Shown one piece after another: positions 36,824-45,459 of a stretch of DNA of 64,000 nt (position 1 is its first letter; each line of letters begins with the position of its first letter). The translations under genes and the position numbers were made by a program. The notes below the pieces were generated by a model. That model had not been told where the DNA came from. It did no database searches and worked only from the letters and a program-made list of their open reading frames with translations. Source of the stretch: Methylobacterium nodulans ORS 2060. Lineage in GTDB: Bacteria > Pseudomonadota > Alphaproteobacteria > Rhizobiales > Beijerinckiaceae. Location of the stretch: positions 6,570,501 through 6,634,500 of the forward strand of contig NC_011894.1 of assembly GCF_000022085.1 (NCBI RefSeq), read 5' to 3'.

Positions 36824-38260
36824 ATGTCCGACACCTACGACGTCCTCATCATCGGCGCCGGCCCCGGCGGCTACGTCACGGCGATCCGCGCGGCGCAGCT
36901 CGGCTTCAGGACCGCGGTGGTCGACCGCGAGCATCTGGGGGGCATCTGCCTCAACTGGGGCTGCATCCCGACGAAGGCGCTGCTGCGCTCCGCCGAGATC
37001 TTCCACTACATGCAGCACGCCAAGGATTACGGCCTCTCGGCGGAGAAGATCGGCTTCGACGCCACGGCGATCGTGAAGCGCTCGCGGAGCGTCTCGGGCC
37101 GCCTCAACGGCGGCGTCGGCATGCTGCTGAAGAAGAACAAGGTCGACGTGATCTGGGGCGAGGCGCGGATCGACGCCGCCGCCAAGGGCAACGCGCCCGG
37201 CCGGGTCACCGTGGCGGAATCGCAGCGCGCCGAGGCCCCGAAGGGCGCCAAGGGGCCGGGCATCTACCAGGCGAAGCATATCATCGTGGCAACGGGCGCG
37301 CGGCCCCGCGTCATCCCGGGCATCGAGCCCGACAAGCGCCAGATCTGGACCTATTACGAGGCGATGGTGCCGGAGGCGATGCCCAAGAGCCTGCTGGTGA
37401 TGGGCTCGGGCGCGATCGGCATCGAGTTCGCCTCCTTCTACCGCACCATGGGCGCCGAGGTGACGGTGGTGGAGCTGCTGCCGCAGATCCTGCCGGTGGA
37501 GGATGCCGAGATCGCCGGGCTCGCGCGCAAGCGGTTCGAGAAGCAGGGCATCAGGATCCTCACGGACGCCAAGGTCACCAAGGTCCAGAAGGGCAAGGAC
37601 GCGGTCACCGCGACCGTCGAGGCGGATGGCAAGTCCCAGACGATCACCGCCGAGACGCTGATCTCGGCCGTCGGCGTCGTCGGCAACACCGAGAATCTGG
37701 GGCTGGAGGCGCTCGGGGTGAAGACCGAGCGCGGCATCGTGGCGACGGACGGGCTCGGGCGCACGAATGTACCCGGCATCTACGCCATCGGCGACGTGGC
37801 CGGCCCGCCGATGCTGGCCCACAAGGCCGAGCACGAGGGCGTGATCTGCGTCGAGACCATCAAGGGCCTGCCCACCCACCCGATGGACAAGGGCAAGATC
37901 CCGGGCTGCACCTATTGCCAGCCGCAGATCGCCTCGGTCGGCCTCACCGAGGCCAAGGCCAGAGAGCAGGGCTTCGACATCCGCATCGGCCGCTTCCCCT
38001 TCATGGGCAACGGCAAGGCCATCGCGCTCGGCGAGCCGGACGGCCTGATCAAGACCATCTTCGACAAGAAGACCGGCCAGTTGCTCGGCGCCCACATGGT
38101 CGGGGCCGAGGTGACGGAGCTGATCCAGGGCTATGTCGTGGCGATGCAGCTCGAGACCACCGAGGAGGACCTGATGCACACGGTCTTCCCGCACCCGACC
38201 CTGTCGGAGATGATGCACGAGAGCGTGCTCGACGCCTATGGGCGGGTGATCCACGTCTGA
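36824..38260 (+). CDS. lpdA: Dihydrolipoamide dehydrogenase (E3)
   Basis: A 478-residue flavoprotein reoxidising lipoamide. FAD site GAGPGGYVTAIRAAQLG (11-27); redox disulfide Cys42 and Cys47 in GGICLNWGCIPTK; NAD site MGSGAIGIEFASFYRTMGAE; the C-terminal dimer interface has the catalytic His in HPHPTLSE-like FPHPTLSEMMHESV. It is the last gene of the pdh operon, 74 bases after pdhC. Confidence 0.97.
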   Translation: MSDTYDVLIIGAGPGGYVTAIRAAQLGFRTAVVDREHLGGICLNWGCIPTKALLRSAEIFHYMQHAKDYGLSAEKIGFDATAIVKRSRSVSGRLNGGVGMLLKKNKVDVIWGEARIDAAAKGNAPGRVTVAESQRAEAPKGAKGPGIYQAKHIIVATGARPRVIPGIEPDKRQIWTYYEAMVPEAMPKSLLVMGSGAIGIEFASFYRTMGAEVTVVELLPQILPVEDAEIAGLARKRFEKQGIRILTDAKVTKVQKGKDAVTATVEADGKSQTITAETLISAVGVVGNTENLGLEALGVKTERGIVATDGLGRTNVPGIYAIGDVAGPPMLAHKAEHEGVICVETIKGLPTHPMDKGKIPGCTYCQPQIASVGLTEAKAREQGFDIRIGRFPFMGNGKAIALGEPDGLIKTIFDKKTGQLLGAHMVGAEVTELIQGYVVAMQLETTEEDLMHTVFPHPTLSEMMHESVLDAYGRVIHV

Positions 38261-38304
38261 GCGGTCCGGACGCCGGAAAGCTCCTTCGGAACGAGCCGTT
38301 GGAA

Positions 38305-38336
38305 TCCGTCAGGCGCTTCGATGAGCACCTGACGGA
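38305..38336 (+). terminator. Stem-loop after lpdA
   Basis: Nine-base stem TCCGTCAGG / CCTGACGGA with a 14-base loop, 45 bases past the lpdA stop. There is no T run, so it is either a weak terminator or a 3' stabilising hairpin of the pdh transcript. Confidence 0.45.
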
Positions 38337-38727
38337 CTCTCGGTCTTCGATGGGGCGGATGTCCGGGTGGAGCCAAGGTGTCCGCGTCTCCTGGACCACC
38401 TCCAGGATCGTCCGCTTGGGCGGACTGAAGGGCCGGCGCCGCGCATCTCTCTGTCGTGTTGAGCCCTGATTGCAGGCCAGGGCTTCGTCACATTCCAGTT
38501 CCGTCAATGCACTCGGGTGAACGATCGCGCGCCAGCAAGGACTGGACCAAGAGCAATTGCCCTCTCTCTGCCAGTGCTACCCGCTCGGCCGTGCAGACCT
38601 TGAGGCGGGCACCATTTTGCCGAGGCGCAGATTGGCGGGAGCGAAGTTCGAACTGCCGAGTTATCAATCCGCAGAATTGGTCTCGCGTCAGCAGTTCATC
38701 GTCAGGCCATTCTGCGGGGAGGGGCAC
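38337..38727. other. Intergenic region with no recognised gene
   Basis: These 391 bases are less GC-rich than the pdh operon. They hold no ORF with protein-like composition; the small ORFs here look random. The promoter of the coiled-coil gene at 38728 must lie in it, but I could not place boxes with confidence. Confidence 0.5.
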
Positions 38728-39900
38728 ATGGCCATCGACCTTCGTTCGGAACTTCGCCGGCCCGCCACGCTCGCCTTCGCTGGACTGGCCGCGCTGCTTC
38801 TGATCATCCTGATTGCAACGAGCATCTCACATTCCAGGCAGCGGCGAGACCAAGAACAGCAGATCGGAAGCCTGAACAGCCAGCTGGCAGCCCTCCAATC
38901 GGAGCGGGACCAGCAGATACGGGCGGCAGGGACGCTCAAGGAGCTCCAGGCGAAGATCGCCGCAGCGGACCAGCAGGCCGCTCAGGTGACGCAGGCCGCT
39001 CAGCAGGCACAGGCACAGCTGCTCACGCTGGAGCAGAGCAGGCAGACGGCAGAGCAGAAGGCCGCGGAGGCTGCACGCGCCGCCGAGGCGCCCAGCCAGC
39101 GTCTCGCCGAGCTGCAATCCGAGGTGCAGAAGGCAGAGCAGCGACTTGCGTCCTTACGCGAGTCTGCCACCTCGGCGGAGCAGGCTGCGGCGGCTCGCAC
39201 GCAGGAACTCTCGGAGGTTGGGCGGCGCGTCGAGGAGGCTCGCCAGCAGGAGGCGAAGCTTCGGACCGATCTCGCCGCCTTGGCCCAGGAGGCCACCTCG
39301 AAGACCGCTGAACTGGCGGAGGCCGAGCAGCGCCACCAGCAAGCCCGCGAGGGTCTGGCGGCAGCCCAGAAGGAACTCCTGGAGGTCAGAGCCGAGCGGG
39401 AGCGAACGGCGCAGCAACGGGGCGACCTGGAGCAGGCCATCGCCGCTCTCACCCAGAACCGTGACAAGGCTTCCACCGACACGAGCCAATTCGAGCAACA
39501 GCTGCAACAGGTTCGAGACTCCCTGGTTGCCGCCCAGAAGGACGTGGCCGCCGCCCAGGTTGAGCGTGACCGGCTGACGACGGAGCGAGGTCAGGTCGAG
39601 CAATCCATCAAGACGCTGAACAGCAACCGGGAGAAGCTGACCGGCGATCTGGAGGCCCTCCAGAGGCGGTACACCGAGGCGCAAGCTCAGCTCGCGACCC
39701 TGACCGAGAACCTTGCGGCGAAGAACAAAGAGGTTGCGGCTCTGGAGGAGCGGCTCCGCACAACGCGCCAGGAGCTTGCGGACGCACAAGGCAAGTTGGC
39801 CGATACCCGCCAGCAGCTGTCCGGTCAGCCTGCAGCAGATGGCACGGCACCCGGCACGACCGGCAGCACTGGGCAGGAGGGCACCTCGCAGCCGAAGTGA
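38728..39900 (+). CDS. Membrane-anchored long coiled-coil protein
   Basis: ATG 38728 follows GGGGAGG and gives 390 residues. Residues about 12-32 form one transmembrane helix (LAFAGLAALLLIILIATSIS). From about 35 to 365 the sequence is an almost unbroken coiled coil rich in Gln, Ala, Glu and Arg (EEARQQEAKLRTDLAALAQE and similar), and the C-terminal 25 residues are Gly/Thr/Ser-rich and disordered. It could be a periplasmic or cytoplasmic spacer or envelope-organising protein. No specific family is recognised, because coiled coils match many proteins spuriously. Confidence 0.75.
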   Translation: MAIDLRSELRRPATLAFAGLAALLLIILIATSISHSRQRRDQEQQIGSLNSQLAALQSERDQQIRAAGTLKELQAKIAAADQQAAQVTQAAQQAQAQLLTLEQSRQTAEQKAAEAARAAEAPSQRLAELQSEVQKAEQRLASLRESATSAEQAAAARTQELSEVGRRVEEARQQEAKLRTDLAALAQEATSKTAELAEAEQRHQQAREGLAAAQKELLEVRAERERTAQQRGDLEQAIAALTQNRDKASTDTSQFEQQLQQVRDSLVAAQKDVAAAQVERDRLTTERGQVEQSIKTLNSNREKLTGDLEALQRRYTEAQAQLATLTENLAAKNKEVAALEERLRTTRQELADAQGKLADTRQQLSGQPAADGTAPGTTGSTGQEGTSQPK

Positions 39901-40004
39901 AGCTGAAGCATGGAGCTTTATCGGAGACTCTGCCGCGCGAATGGGCAGCCGGTTGCCGCTCAAGAGTGCAACCAAACCCAGGTTATCGAGTTAGGTTGAT
40001 TGCT

Positions 40005-40105
40005 CCTGGACGAAAAAGAAGACCGCCCTCGCGAGCGGCCCGAGTCTAGGGAGGAACGCCCCCCGAAAGGGGCAGCAGCGCGACATCGCCAATGCCGTGC
40101 CGCAA
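40005..40105 (-). ncRNA. Candidate AbcR/alpha-r15-like sRNA, copy B
   Basis: On the minus strand, a GCCCC-TTTC-GGGGGC hairpin (about 40060-40073) is followed by GTTCCTCCCTAGACTCGGGC and then a terminator hairpin (GCCGCTCGCGAGGGCGGT) ending CTTCTTTTT near 40011. The single-stranded CCTCCC, an anti-Shine-Dalgarno motif, plus a terminal stem with a U tract is the layout of alphaproteobacterial AbcR-type (alpha-r15) Hfq-dependent sRNAs. A paralogue lies at 40470-40580. The 5' end is estimated. Confidence 0.55.
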
Positions 40106-40157
40106 CAATGAAACTCGTGACTGCACCGGGATGTTCCGCCACCCGGATTGCCTCAAA

Positions 40158-40185
40158 GGTCCACCCACGGTGGGCCTCATTTTTT
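40158..40185 (+). terminator. Plus-strand rho-independent terminator
   Basis: Stem GGTCCAC / GTGGGCC (with one G-T pair) around a short loop, then CTC and A followed by six T. It lies 260 bases after the coiled-coil gene and could end that transcript or a short unannotated plus-strand RNA. Confidence 0.7.
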
Positions 40186-40469
40186 GCCGCCTGGCTTCCG
40201 GCGCACCAAGCCGCCCCATGGCAACCCGGATGGGCCGCTCCCGGCCGGTCTGCAGAATGCCCGGCGGAGGGTCAGGACCTTGCCGGGCGCCTGTCGGCTG
40301 AAGCGAGGAGACATCGCGGCAACGCTGCCGATCGATCCCGCGTTCCGCATCGGAGCGACGGCCCGGCCGCTCTGCGACCGGGTGGATCGCCGGACCGCCG
40401 CCCTGCACCGGCCGGCATCCAGCGGTCGGCATCTCTGGCCTCCTCGCGCTTCAGCGCAGCGGGCCGGAT

Positions 40470-40580
40470 ACAAAAAAGGCCACCCTTGCGAGCGGCCCGA
40501 AGTCTAGGGAGGAAACGCCCACGAAGGGCAGGCATCCGTCTACAGGGGACAGCCCGTTGCTGCAGTGCGAAAACGCACAT
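40470..40580 (-). ncRNA. Candidate AbcR/alpha-r15-like sRNA, copy A
   Basis: On the minus strand a 5' TGCG-TTTT-CGCA hairpin (about 40567-40578) is followed by a GCCC-TTCG-TGGGC hairpin, then TTTCCTCCCTAGACTTCGGG, then the terminator GGCCGCTCGCAAGGGTGGCC with six T ending at 40471. The CCTCCC-to-terminator block is nearly the same as in copy B (40005-40105), about 460 bases away on the same strand. No ORF of quality overlaps it. Family assignment is from memory of motif layout. Confidence 0.6.
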
Positions 40581-40649
40581 CTCCACAGCGCTTCGCATCG
40601 ACCAAGCTGCCACCTTGCGCGTGCCCCTTCCCAGGACAGGCCCGTCAGG

Positions 40650-40904
40650 TCATCTGCAGAGCCGGCGATACCGGCGGCAATTGCCCGCTCCCTGCTCGCC
40701 GAGTTCCTCCTTGTGGAGGCAGGCTTGGCGCAGTTCGCGGCACATGCCCGGCGACGGGCCGCGCCGACGCTCCTCATAGTAGTCTCTCCGACCGTCATCG
40801 ACCCGTACGCCACCCGGGCCGACCGAGATGCCCTGCGCCAAGCCCATACCTGAAGACGAAACAAGGACCGATAACGCAACTGCTCCGAGCAAAAACCGTC
40901 TCAT
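40650..40904 (-). CDS. Small secreted protein with Cys-rich tail
   Basis: ATG 40904 with GAGGAGG upstream gives 84 residues: a signal peptide (MRRFLLGAVALSVLVSSSGM, cleavage after GLA or LAQ), a short GGVRVDDGRRDYYEERRR charged segment, and a tail with three Cys (MCRELRQACLHKEE, NCRRYRRLCR gives two more). The regularly spaced Cys suggest disulfides in the periplasm. Family not recognised. The long reverse frame to 41948 is a shadow. Confidence 0.7.
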   Translation of the reverse strand: MRRFLLGAVALSVLVSSSGMGLAQGISVGPGGVRVDDGRRDYYEERRRGPSPGMCRELRQACLHKEELGEQGAGNCRRYRRLCR

Positions 40905-41053
40905 CGTTGAGCCCTCCTCTCGCTCGCTCACGCAAGCGTGGCTTCCTGAACGCACTTGCTGCTGAAAGGTTGCCACCCGGAAGCAGCTGCGGCAGGAGGT
41001 CTGAGCGAGCCGGGCGGGCTGCGAAGGGGCTGCGCCGGCAGCCGGTGCACCGG

Positions 41054-42160
41054 TCACCGGGGAGGGAGAGGCAGCCGCGAGATCAGGGCGACGAGCTGGC
41101 TCTGCCGGCGCATCCCGGTCTTCGCCATTGCCGACTTGAGCTGGTTGCGCGCGGTCTCGCGGGTGATGCCGGTCGCCTCGGCGATATCGTAGAGGCTCTC
41201 GCCCGCCGCCAGGAGGGAGACGAGGCGGGCCTCGGCCGGCGAGAGGCCGAAAGCGAGCCGGATCAGGCCGACCGACCGGCGCAAAGTCTGCGGACGCAGA
41301 TCGTCGAGGAGCAACAGGGCCTCCGCGCCGATGAAGGGCGAGCGCGCAGCGCCGTCGATGGCCAGGACCCGCACCATGATCGGATGCTGGCCGGCGCGCG
41401 GCACCGTGAAGGGCGGGACGTCGAGCGGCTCGCCCTCGCGACGGCTGCGCATCGCCGCACCGAGCGCATCCAGATGGTCGCTCACGCGCTTGTCCTTCGC
41501 GCGAAGGCGCCGGTTGACGAGGCTGAGATGCTCGCCGAGGAGGGCGTCGGCCGCCGCATTCAGGTCCAGGACCCCGCCCAGCCGGTGCAGCAGGATCGCC
41601 GGCTGCCCCACGGCGCTGAACGCGCTGCGCATCCCGTCCAGGGCGCCGCGCCCGGCCGCATCCGACAGCGTGGCGACCTCCGTGAGCCGGGCCGAGAGGG
41701 CCGCAAGCTGCCGCTTGTCGGCGCGGTCGAACATCCCGGCCTGCCGCGTGCGCTGGATCGACAGGGCCCAATGCGACGATCCGGCGTAGAATCCGACACC
41801 CGCGAACCATTGCAGGCCGTGCGGGTGCAGCAGCTCGGTATAGAATGGCGCGCGGCGCATCTCGTCGGGCGTCACGCAGTCGTCGCCGATGACATGCCCT
41901 TTCAGGATGGTCGGGATGCCGCGCGTGCGCAGATCCCGGACGTGCCATCCTTCCCGGAAGTACTGGTCGAACACGGCCGCGATGCCCTCCGAGCGGGGCA
42001 CGTCCGGCGTCCGCCGATCGCTCTGCAACAGGGCGGCGCCGGCGGCCCCCACCGCCACCGAGATCTCGTGGAGGAGCGACGGCCAGCGGCCCGGATCGAC
42101 CACGGCCTCGCTCAGCCGCAGGGACACCGCTTCGAGGGCGGCCGGATAAGCACGACGCAT
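41054..42160 (-). CDS. LuxR-type HTH transcriptional regulator
   Basis: I start at ATG 42160 (MRRAYPAALEAVSLRLSE), giving 368 residues; ATG positions near 42216 would extend it by about 18. Residues 1-290 form an unassigned sensor region with PAS-like segments (ILLHRLGGVLDLNAAADALL). The C-terminal 60 residues are a LuxR/GerE HTH: GLSPAEARLVSLLAAGESLY, DIAEATGITRETARNQLKSA, MAKTGMRRQSQLVALI. No receiver Asp pocket is seen. Target genes are unknown; the flanking small secreted genes are candidates. Confidence 0.85.
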   Translation of the reverse strand: MRRAYPAALEAVSLRLSEAVVDPGRWPSLLHEISVAVGAAGAALLQSDRRTPDVPRSEGIAAVFDQYFREGWHVRDLRTRGIPTILKGHVIGDDCVTPDEMRRAPFYTELLHPHGLQWFAGVGFYAGSSHWALSIQRTRQAGMFDRADKRQLAALSARLTEVATLSDAAGRGALDGMRSAFSAVGQPAILLHRLGGVLDLNAAADALLGEHLSLVNRRLRAKDKRVSDHLDALGAAMRSRREGEPLDVPPFTVPRAGQHPIMVRVLAIDGAARSPFIGAEALLLLDDLRPQTLRRSVGLIRLAFGLSPAEARLVSLLAAGESLYDIAEATGITRETARNQLKSAMAKTGMRRQSQLVALISRLPLPPR

Positions 42161-42439
42161 GCTGAACGACCCCGCTCGTGCCCCCGGCTCATGAGAGGAA
42201 ATCCTAAGCATCATTCGCCGAAGTGTCCCAAGGCTCGGCGATAAGAATGAAGAAATCCAAGCCGAGCTTGTGCGTCCAGCGAGTCCCTTCCGGTCACCGG
42301 TCCGGCTGCCGGACGATGCCGCCTCGGGTGAAGGGCCGATGCGCGAAATTCGCACATCGCCTCGTCCGGATCCGGGGGATCGGCGTTCTCTGCCTGCTCC
42401 GTCAGCAGGCGGACTGAAACCTGTCGGGAGGTGTGACCG

Positions 42440-42796
42440 ATGAAGAGAATGGCACTGTGCGCCGTCGCGCTCGTGGCCGGCCTGGCCGGCAGCCTCACCG
42501 CCGCGAGGGCCGCGGATTACGGCTACGCCGAGATCGACGGGCCCGCGACCATCGTGACGCGCCGCACCGTGGTGGAACGGCCCGTGGTTCTGCCGCCCCG
42601 TCGCGTCGTGCGGGAGGTGATCGTCGAGCGGCCCGTGATCGTGCCGCCACGCCGCGTGGTCCGGGAGGAGGTCGTGGTGGAACGGCCGCGGCCGGTGGCG
42701 CGCGAGGTGATCGTGGAGCACCGGGGATATTACGGGCCGCGCCCAGTCGGGTACGGCTACGGCTACGGCGGCCCGGATCTCGACCTGGACGAATGA
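42440..42796 (+). CDS. Small secreted Arg/Val/Pro-repeat protein
   Basis: ATG 42440 gives 118 residues: signal peptide (MALCAVALVAGLAGSLTAARA), then imperfect tandem repeats of the type ERPVxVPPRRVVREVIV (about residues 48-95), and a Gly/Tyr-rich end with DLDLDE. The start follows GGGAGG. The alternating basic-hydrophobic repeats suggest an extended envelope protein. Function unknown. Confidence 0.72.
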   Translation: MKRMALCAVALVAGLAGSLTAARAADYGYAEIDGPATIVTRRTVVERPVVLPPRRVVREVIVERPVIVPPRRVVREEVVVERPRPVAREVIVEHRGYYGPRPVGYGYGYGGPDLDLDE

Positions 42797-42858
42797 TCCT
42801 CTTGGACGAGTGACCCTGTTGCCTCGTGGCGCGAGGCCGGCTTCGCCTCGCGCCCGCC

Positions 42859-43167
42859 TCAGGCCGCCCGGCGGGGAGCCGCCAGGGTGAGGAGTTCGCT
42901 CCCGCCGCGAAGCAACGCGTAGAGGATCGCCGGCCAGGCGAACAGCACGACGGCCGCCGGAAGCGACCAGTGCCAGCCCACCACTGCGCCGAGGATCCCG
43001 GCGACGGAGCCGACATAGCGCAGGTAGAAGACCGGAACCGCCAGCAGGAGAGCCACGAGCCAGGGCAGGCCCAAAGTCTGCATCAGCCCGGCCTGGACCG
43101 CCAGCAGGTTGGTGACGCCCATGGCGAGGAACACCCCGAAGGCGAGCTTCTGCATCCACACCCCCAT
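42859..43167 (-). CDS. Small multi-pass membrane protein
   Basis: ATG 43167 gives 102 residues with three or four hydrophobic helices (QKLAFGVFLAMGVTNLLAV, LPWLVALLLAVPVFYLRYVG, AAVVLFAWPAILYALLRGG). ATG 43152 is an alternative start. The upstream part of the open frame to 43512 lacks protein character. No family recognised. Confidence 0.7.
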   Translation of the reverse strand: MGVWMQKLAFGVFLAMGVTNLLAVQAGLMQTLGLPWLVALLLAVPVFYLRYVGSVAGILGAVVGWHWSLPAAVVLFAWPAILYALLRGGSELLTLAAPRRAA

Positions 43168-43324
43168 GGCCGATTCGATCGCGGCCCTTATCTTCACTAG
43201 AGAGCACGGACGCGACCGGAGGGCAATCCGAGGAAGGCCGCCACTCAAGCGCGTGCGAACCCGGACGGCCGCATCAGGGTTGGTTGAGAGACGGGCTGCA
43301 CGGTGGCCCGATGGGGAATCGGTC

Positions 43325-43633
43325 ATGGCCATCACGGGTCGCTTCAACTTCCGCAAAACCCTGACCGGCAAGCTCGTGCTGCAGGTCGAGACCGTGCGCA
43401 GGGCGTGGTGGCCCTTCGGACGGACCGCGTCGCCCGGCCACGTCTGGCGCGACGCGACCATGAAGGACCTCGCGGCGGTGGAGCTGCAGCCGCTCCTCAA
43501 CCTGCGCGGCAATCCCGGCTACACGCCTCGCAGCCCGGTGATCTTCATGATGCATCCGGACCGGCCGGAGACGCCGCCGAGCGCCGAGGTGGTCACGCTC
43601 GCGGCTCACCGCGCGGCGAGCCAGGGCGGCTGA
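43325..43633 (+). CDS. Hypothetical protein, 102 residues
   Basis: ATG 43325 starts MAITGRFNFRKTLTGKLVLQ; the product has a basic beta-like N-terminus (VETVRRAWWPFGRT) and a short C-terminal helix. No signal peptide or membrane helix. It has the composition of a real Methylobacterium protein, but I do not recognise it. Confidence 0.6.
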   Translation: MAITGRFNFRKTLTGKLVLQVETVRRAWWPFGRTASPGHVWRDATMKDLAAVELQPLLNLRGNPGYTPRSPVIFMMHPDRPETPPSAEVVTLAAHRAASQGG

Positions 43634-43707
43634 TCGCAACACTCGCGCCCCTGCGGTGTTGATGCCTCACCGGCCGGCAGAGCCAGGCACCCCAGGGGAG
43701 AGCGCAC

Positions 43708-43992
43708 ATGGTGATGACCTCCGTCAATCAAGCCGTCATCGAGACCCTGTCCCGCCGGATCGTCTCCGTCTACCTCGACGCCTCCGGCCCGATCGACGAG
43801 TCGGCCCGCGCACGGCTGATGGAGGAGGTGGTGCATGCCCTGGCCGAGCCTGTGGGCCGCCGCACCCTGACCGAACAGGGACCCGAGCAGGTCAATGCCG
43901 CGCTGGCCGACTGGGAAGCGCAGGAGGGCCGGCCGTTCGGGATGCGGCTGATCGAGATCGATCTCGCCCAGGCCACCGTGACCATGGGCTGA
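43708..43992 (+). CDS. Hypothetical protein, 94 residues
   Basis: ATG 43708 (MVMTSVNQAVIETLSRRIVS) after GGGGAG. Predicted to be mainly helical, with one beta hairpin at the end (GMRLIEIDLAQATVTMG). Soluble, no motifs. It ends three bases before the convergent hydrolase gene. Confidence 0.6.
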   Translation: MVMTSVNQAVIETLSRRIVSVYLDASGPIDESARARLMEEVVHALAEPVGRRTLTEQGPEQVNAALADWEAQEGRPFGMRLIEIDLAQATVTMG

Positions 43993-43995
43993 GGC

Positions 43996-44736
43996 TCAGG
44001 GCCGCGGCGTCGCGAGTTCCACGAGGAGCCGGGCGAGGGCGTCGGGCGTACTGACCATGGCGTCGTGCCCAGTCGCAAGGGCGGCCCAATCCCAGCCGGG
44101 CTGACGCCGCACCCAGTCCTTCACGCCGTCGAGGGGCGGATAGGACGGGTTGGTGCAATCGACATAGGTGCGCGGCAGCCCGTTGCCGAGGGGCCCCTTC
44201 AGGCGCAGCGGGCTCTCGTAGGTGCCGAGCGGGTGCGGGGTCAGGCGCCGGCCGAGCCAAGCGGCATCAGCGGCATCGATCACCCCGAAGGACTCGGGCG
44301 GCGGCACCGGCAGGCTCACGCCCCCGCTCGTCTCCGCCGCCGCCTGGCGCCGGGCGGCCGCCACCTCCGGAGGAAGCGCGTCGAAGGGCGCGCGGCCCGG
44401 CTCGACCAGCAGGGAATCCAGGTAGACGAGATGACGGATCCGCTCCGGCATCGCGTCGGCGACCCCGCTGACCGCGAGACCGCCGAAGGAATGGCCGACC
44501 AAGATGATTTCCGCGAGTTCCTCGGCCGCGATCACGCCCGCGATGTCCTGCACGAAGGTGTCGAGGGTGATGGCGCGGGAGAGGAGATGGGCCCGCTCGC
44601 CAAGCCCGGTGCAGGTCGGCGCGAAGACTCGGTGACCCTGTGCCGCCAGCCGGTCCGCCACGCGCCGCCAGCACCAGCCTCCGTGCCACGCCCCATGCAC
44701 CAGCACGAAGGTGAGGCTTCTCTCCCGCCCCGTCAT
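43996..44736 (-). CDS. Alpha/beta hydrolase (esterase-like)
   Basis: ATG 44736 with GGGAGGAG upstream gives 246 residues. The oxyanion His-Gly is in FVLVHGAWHGGWCW, the nucleophile elbow is GHSFGG (about residue 81-86, Ser nucleophile), and the catalytic His is near the end in ALATGHDAMVSTPD. This layout matches the plant methylesterase/hydroxynitrile lyase-like subgroup found widely in Methylobacterium. Substrate unknown. It is convergent with the 43708 gene. Confidence 0.85.
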   Translation of the reverse strand: MTGRERSLTFVLVHGAWHGGWCWRRVADRLAAQGHRVFAPTCTGLGERAHLLSRAITLDTFVQDIAGVIAAEELAEIILVGHSFGGLAVSGVADAMPERIRHLVYLDSLLVEPGRAPFDALPPEVAAARRQAAAETSGGVSLPVPPPESFGVIDAADAAWLGRRLTPHPLGTYESPLRLKGPLGNGLPRTYVDCTNPSYPPLDGVKDWVRRQPGWDWAALATGHDAMVSTPDALARLLVELATPRP

Positions 44737-45036
44737 GCGCTCCTCCCGGTCAGACCGCCTCTCCGGCCCCGGCACCCAAGCGCGGACACGGGACAGGCGC
44801 AAGCAGGCTTGGGAAGACCATCCAGGAGATGCGGCATCCGGCTCTCCGCCCGGACGGATGGCGTCTCAGGAGCGTCGAGGCTCTCGAAGGCTGGACAGAG
44901 GGCACCCGTGAGGCGCAGGCGGTCTTCTCGGAGCGGGTGGCGACGGCCCGCTGCCCCTTCAGCCATCCCCGGAGTTGTTCGCCCTCCGGATCGAGGCCGC
45001 CGCGTCCGTCGGCATCCTGCAGCCCCTCCCGCCCGG
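44737..45036. other. Intergenic region including a short dispersed repeat
   Basis: No gene is supported. It contains ATCCGGCTCTCCGCCCGGACGGA at 44836-44858, which recurs with two differences at 56754-56776 after ntrC. Both copies are intergenic. Confidence 0.5.
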
Positions 45037-45330
45037 TCAGGGCCGGTGCGCGCCGTGCCCGTGCTCGCGGTGCTGCGCCCCGGCCCCGCCCGCACGGTCG
45101 CCGCGTATCTCGCCGTAGCGCCGCACCTGCGCGGGGGTGAGCACGTCCAGCATGGCGAGGTGGTAGCGCAGATGCGCCGCCCGAAGCTGACCCAGAGTCG
45201 CCCCGATGGCCGCGGTCGCCGCCTCCAGGCTCGCGGGCTGCACCGTCTTGGTCGCGAACAGGCGATCGTGCCGATTCCGGTTGGCTCGGGCACGGCTCCT
45301 GAGCTCTCGCTGTGTCGCGCTCTCCTTTGC
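45037..45330 (-). pseudogene. Remnant of Spy/CpxP-like periplasmic protein
   Basis: The frame ending at 45037 contains RANRNRHDRLFATKTV, SLEAATAAIGATLGQLRAAH and LRYHLAMLDVLTPAQVRRYG, followed by a His-rich end (EHGHGAHRP). This is the C-terminal half of Spy-like or heavy-metal-sensor periplasmic proteins, which have an LTPxQ motif here. There is no signal peptide or N-terminal half in any frame to 45393, so the gene is 5'-truncated. The C-terminus appears intact. Confidence 0.45.
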
Positions 45331-45459
45331 GCCGAACCGGCCTCCACTTCGGCGGGAGGCGCTCCAAGCAGGCTTGCGTTGGCGTGCCACCACTTCGCCT
45401 GCTGAGGTCCTTGGTCTATCGCAGGTTTATGTCGGAAGACCGCGGGCTCAGAAACCTGC

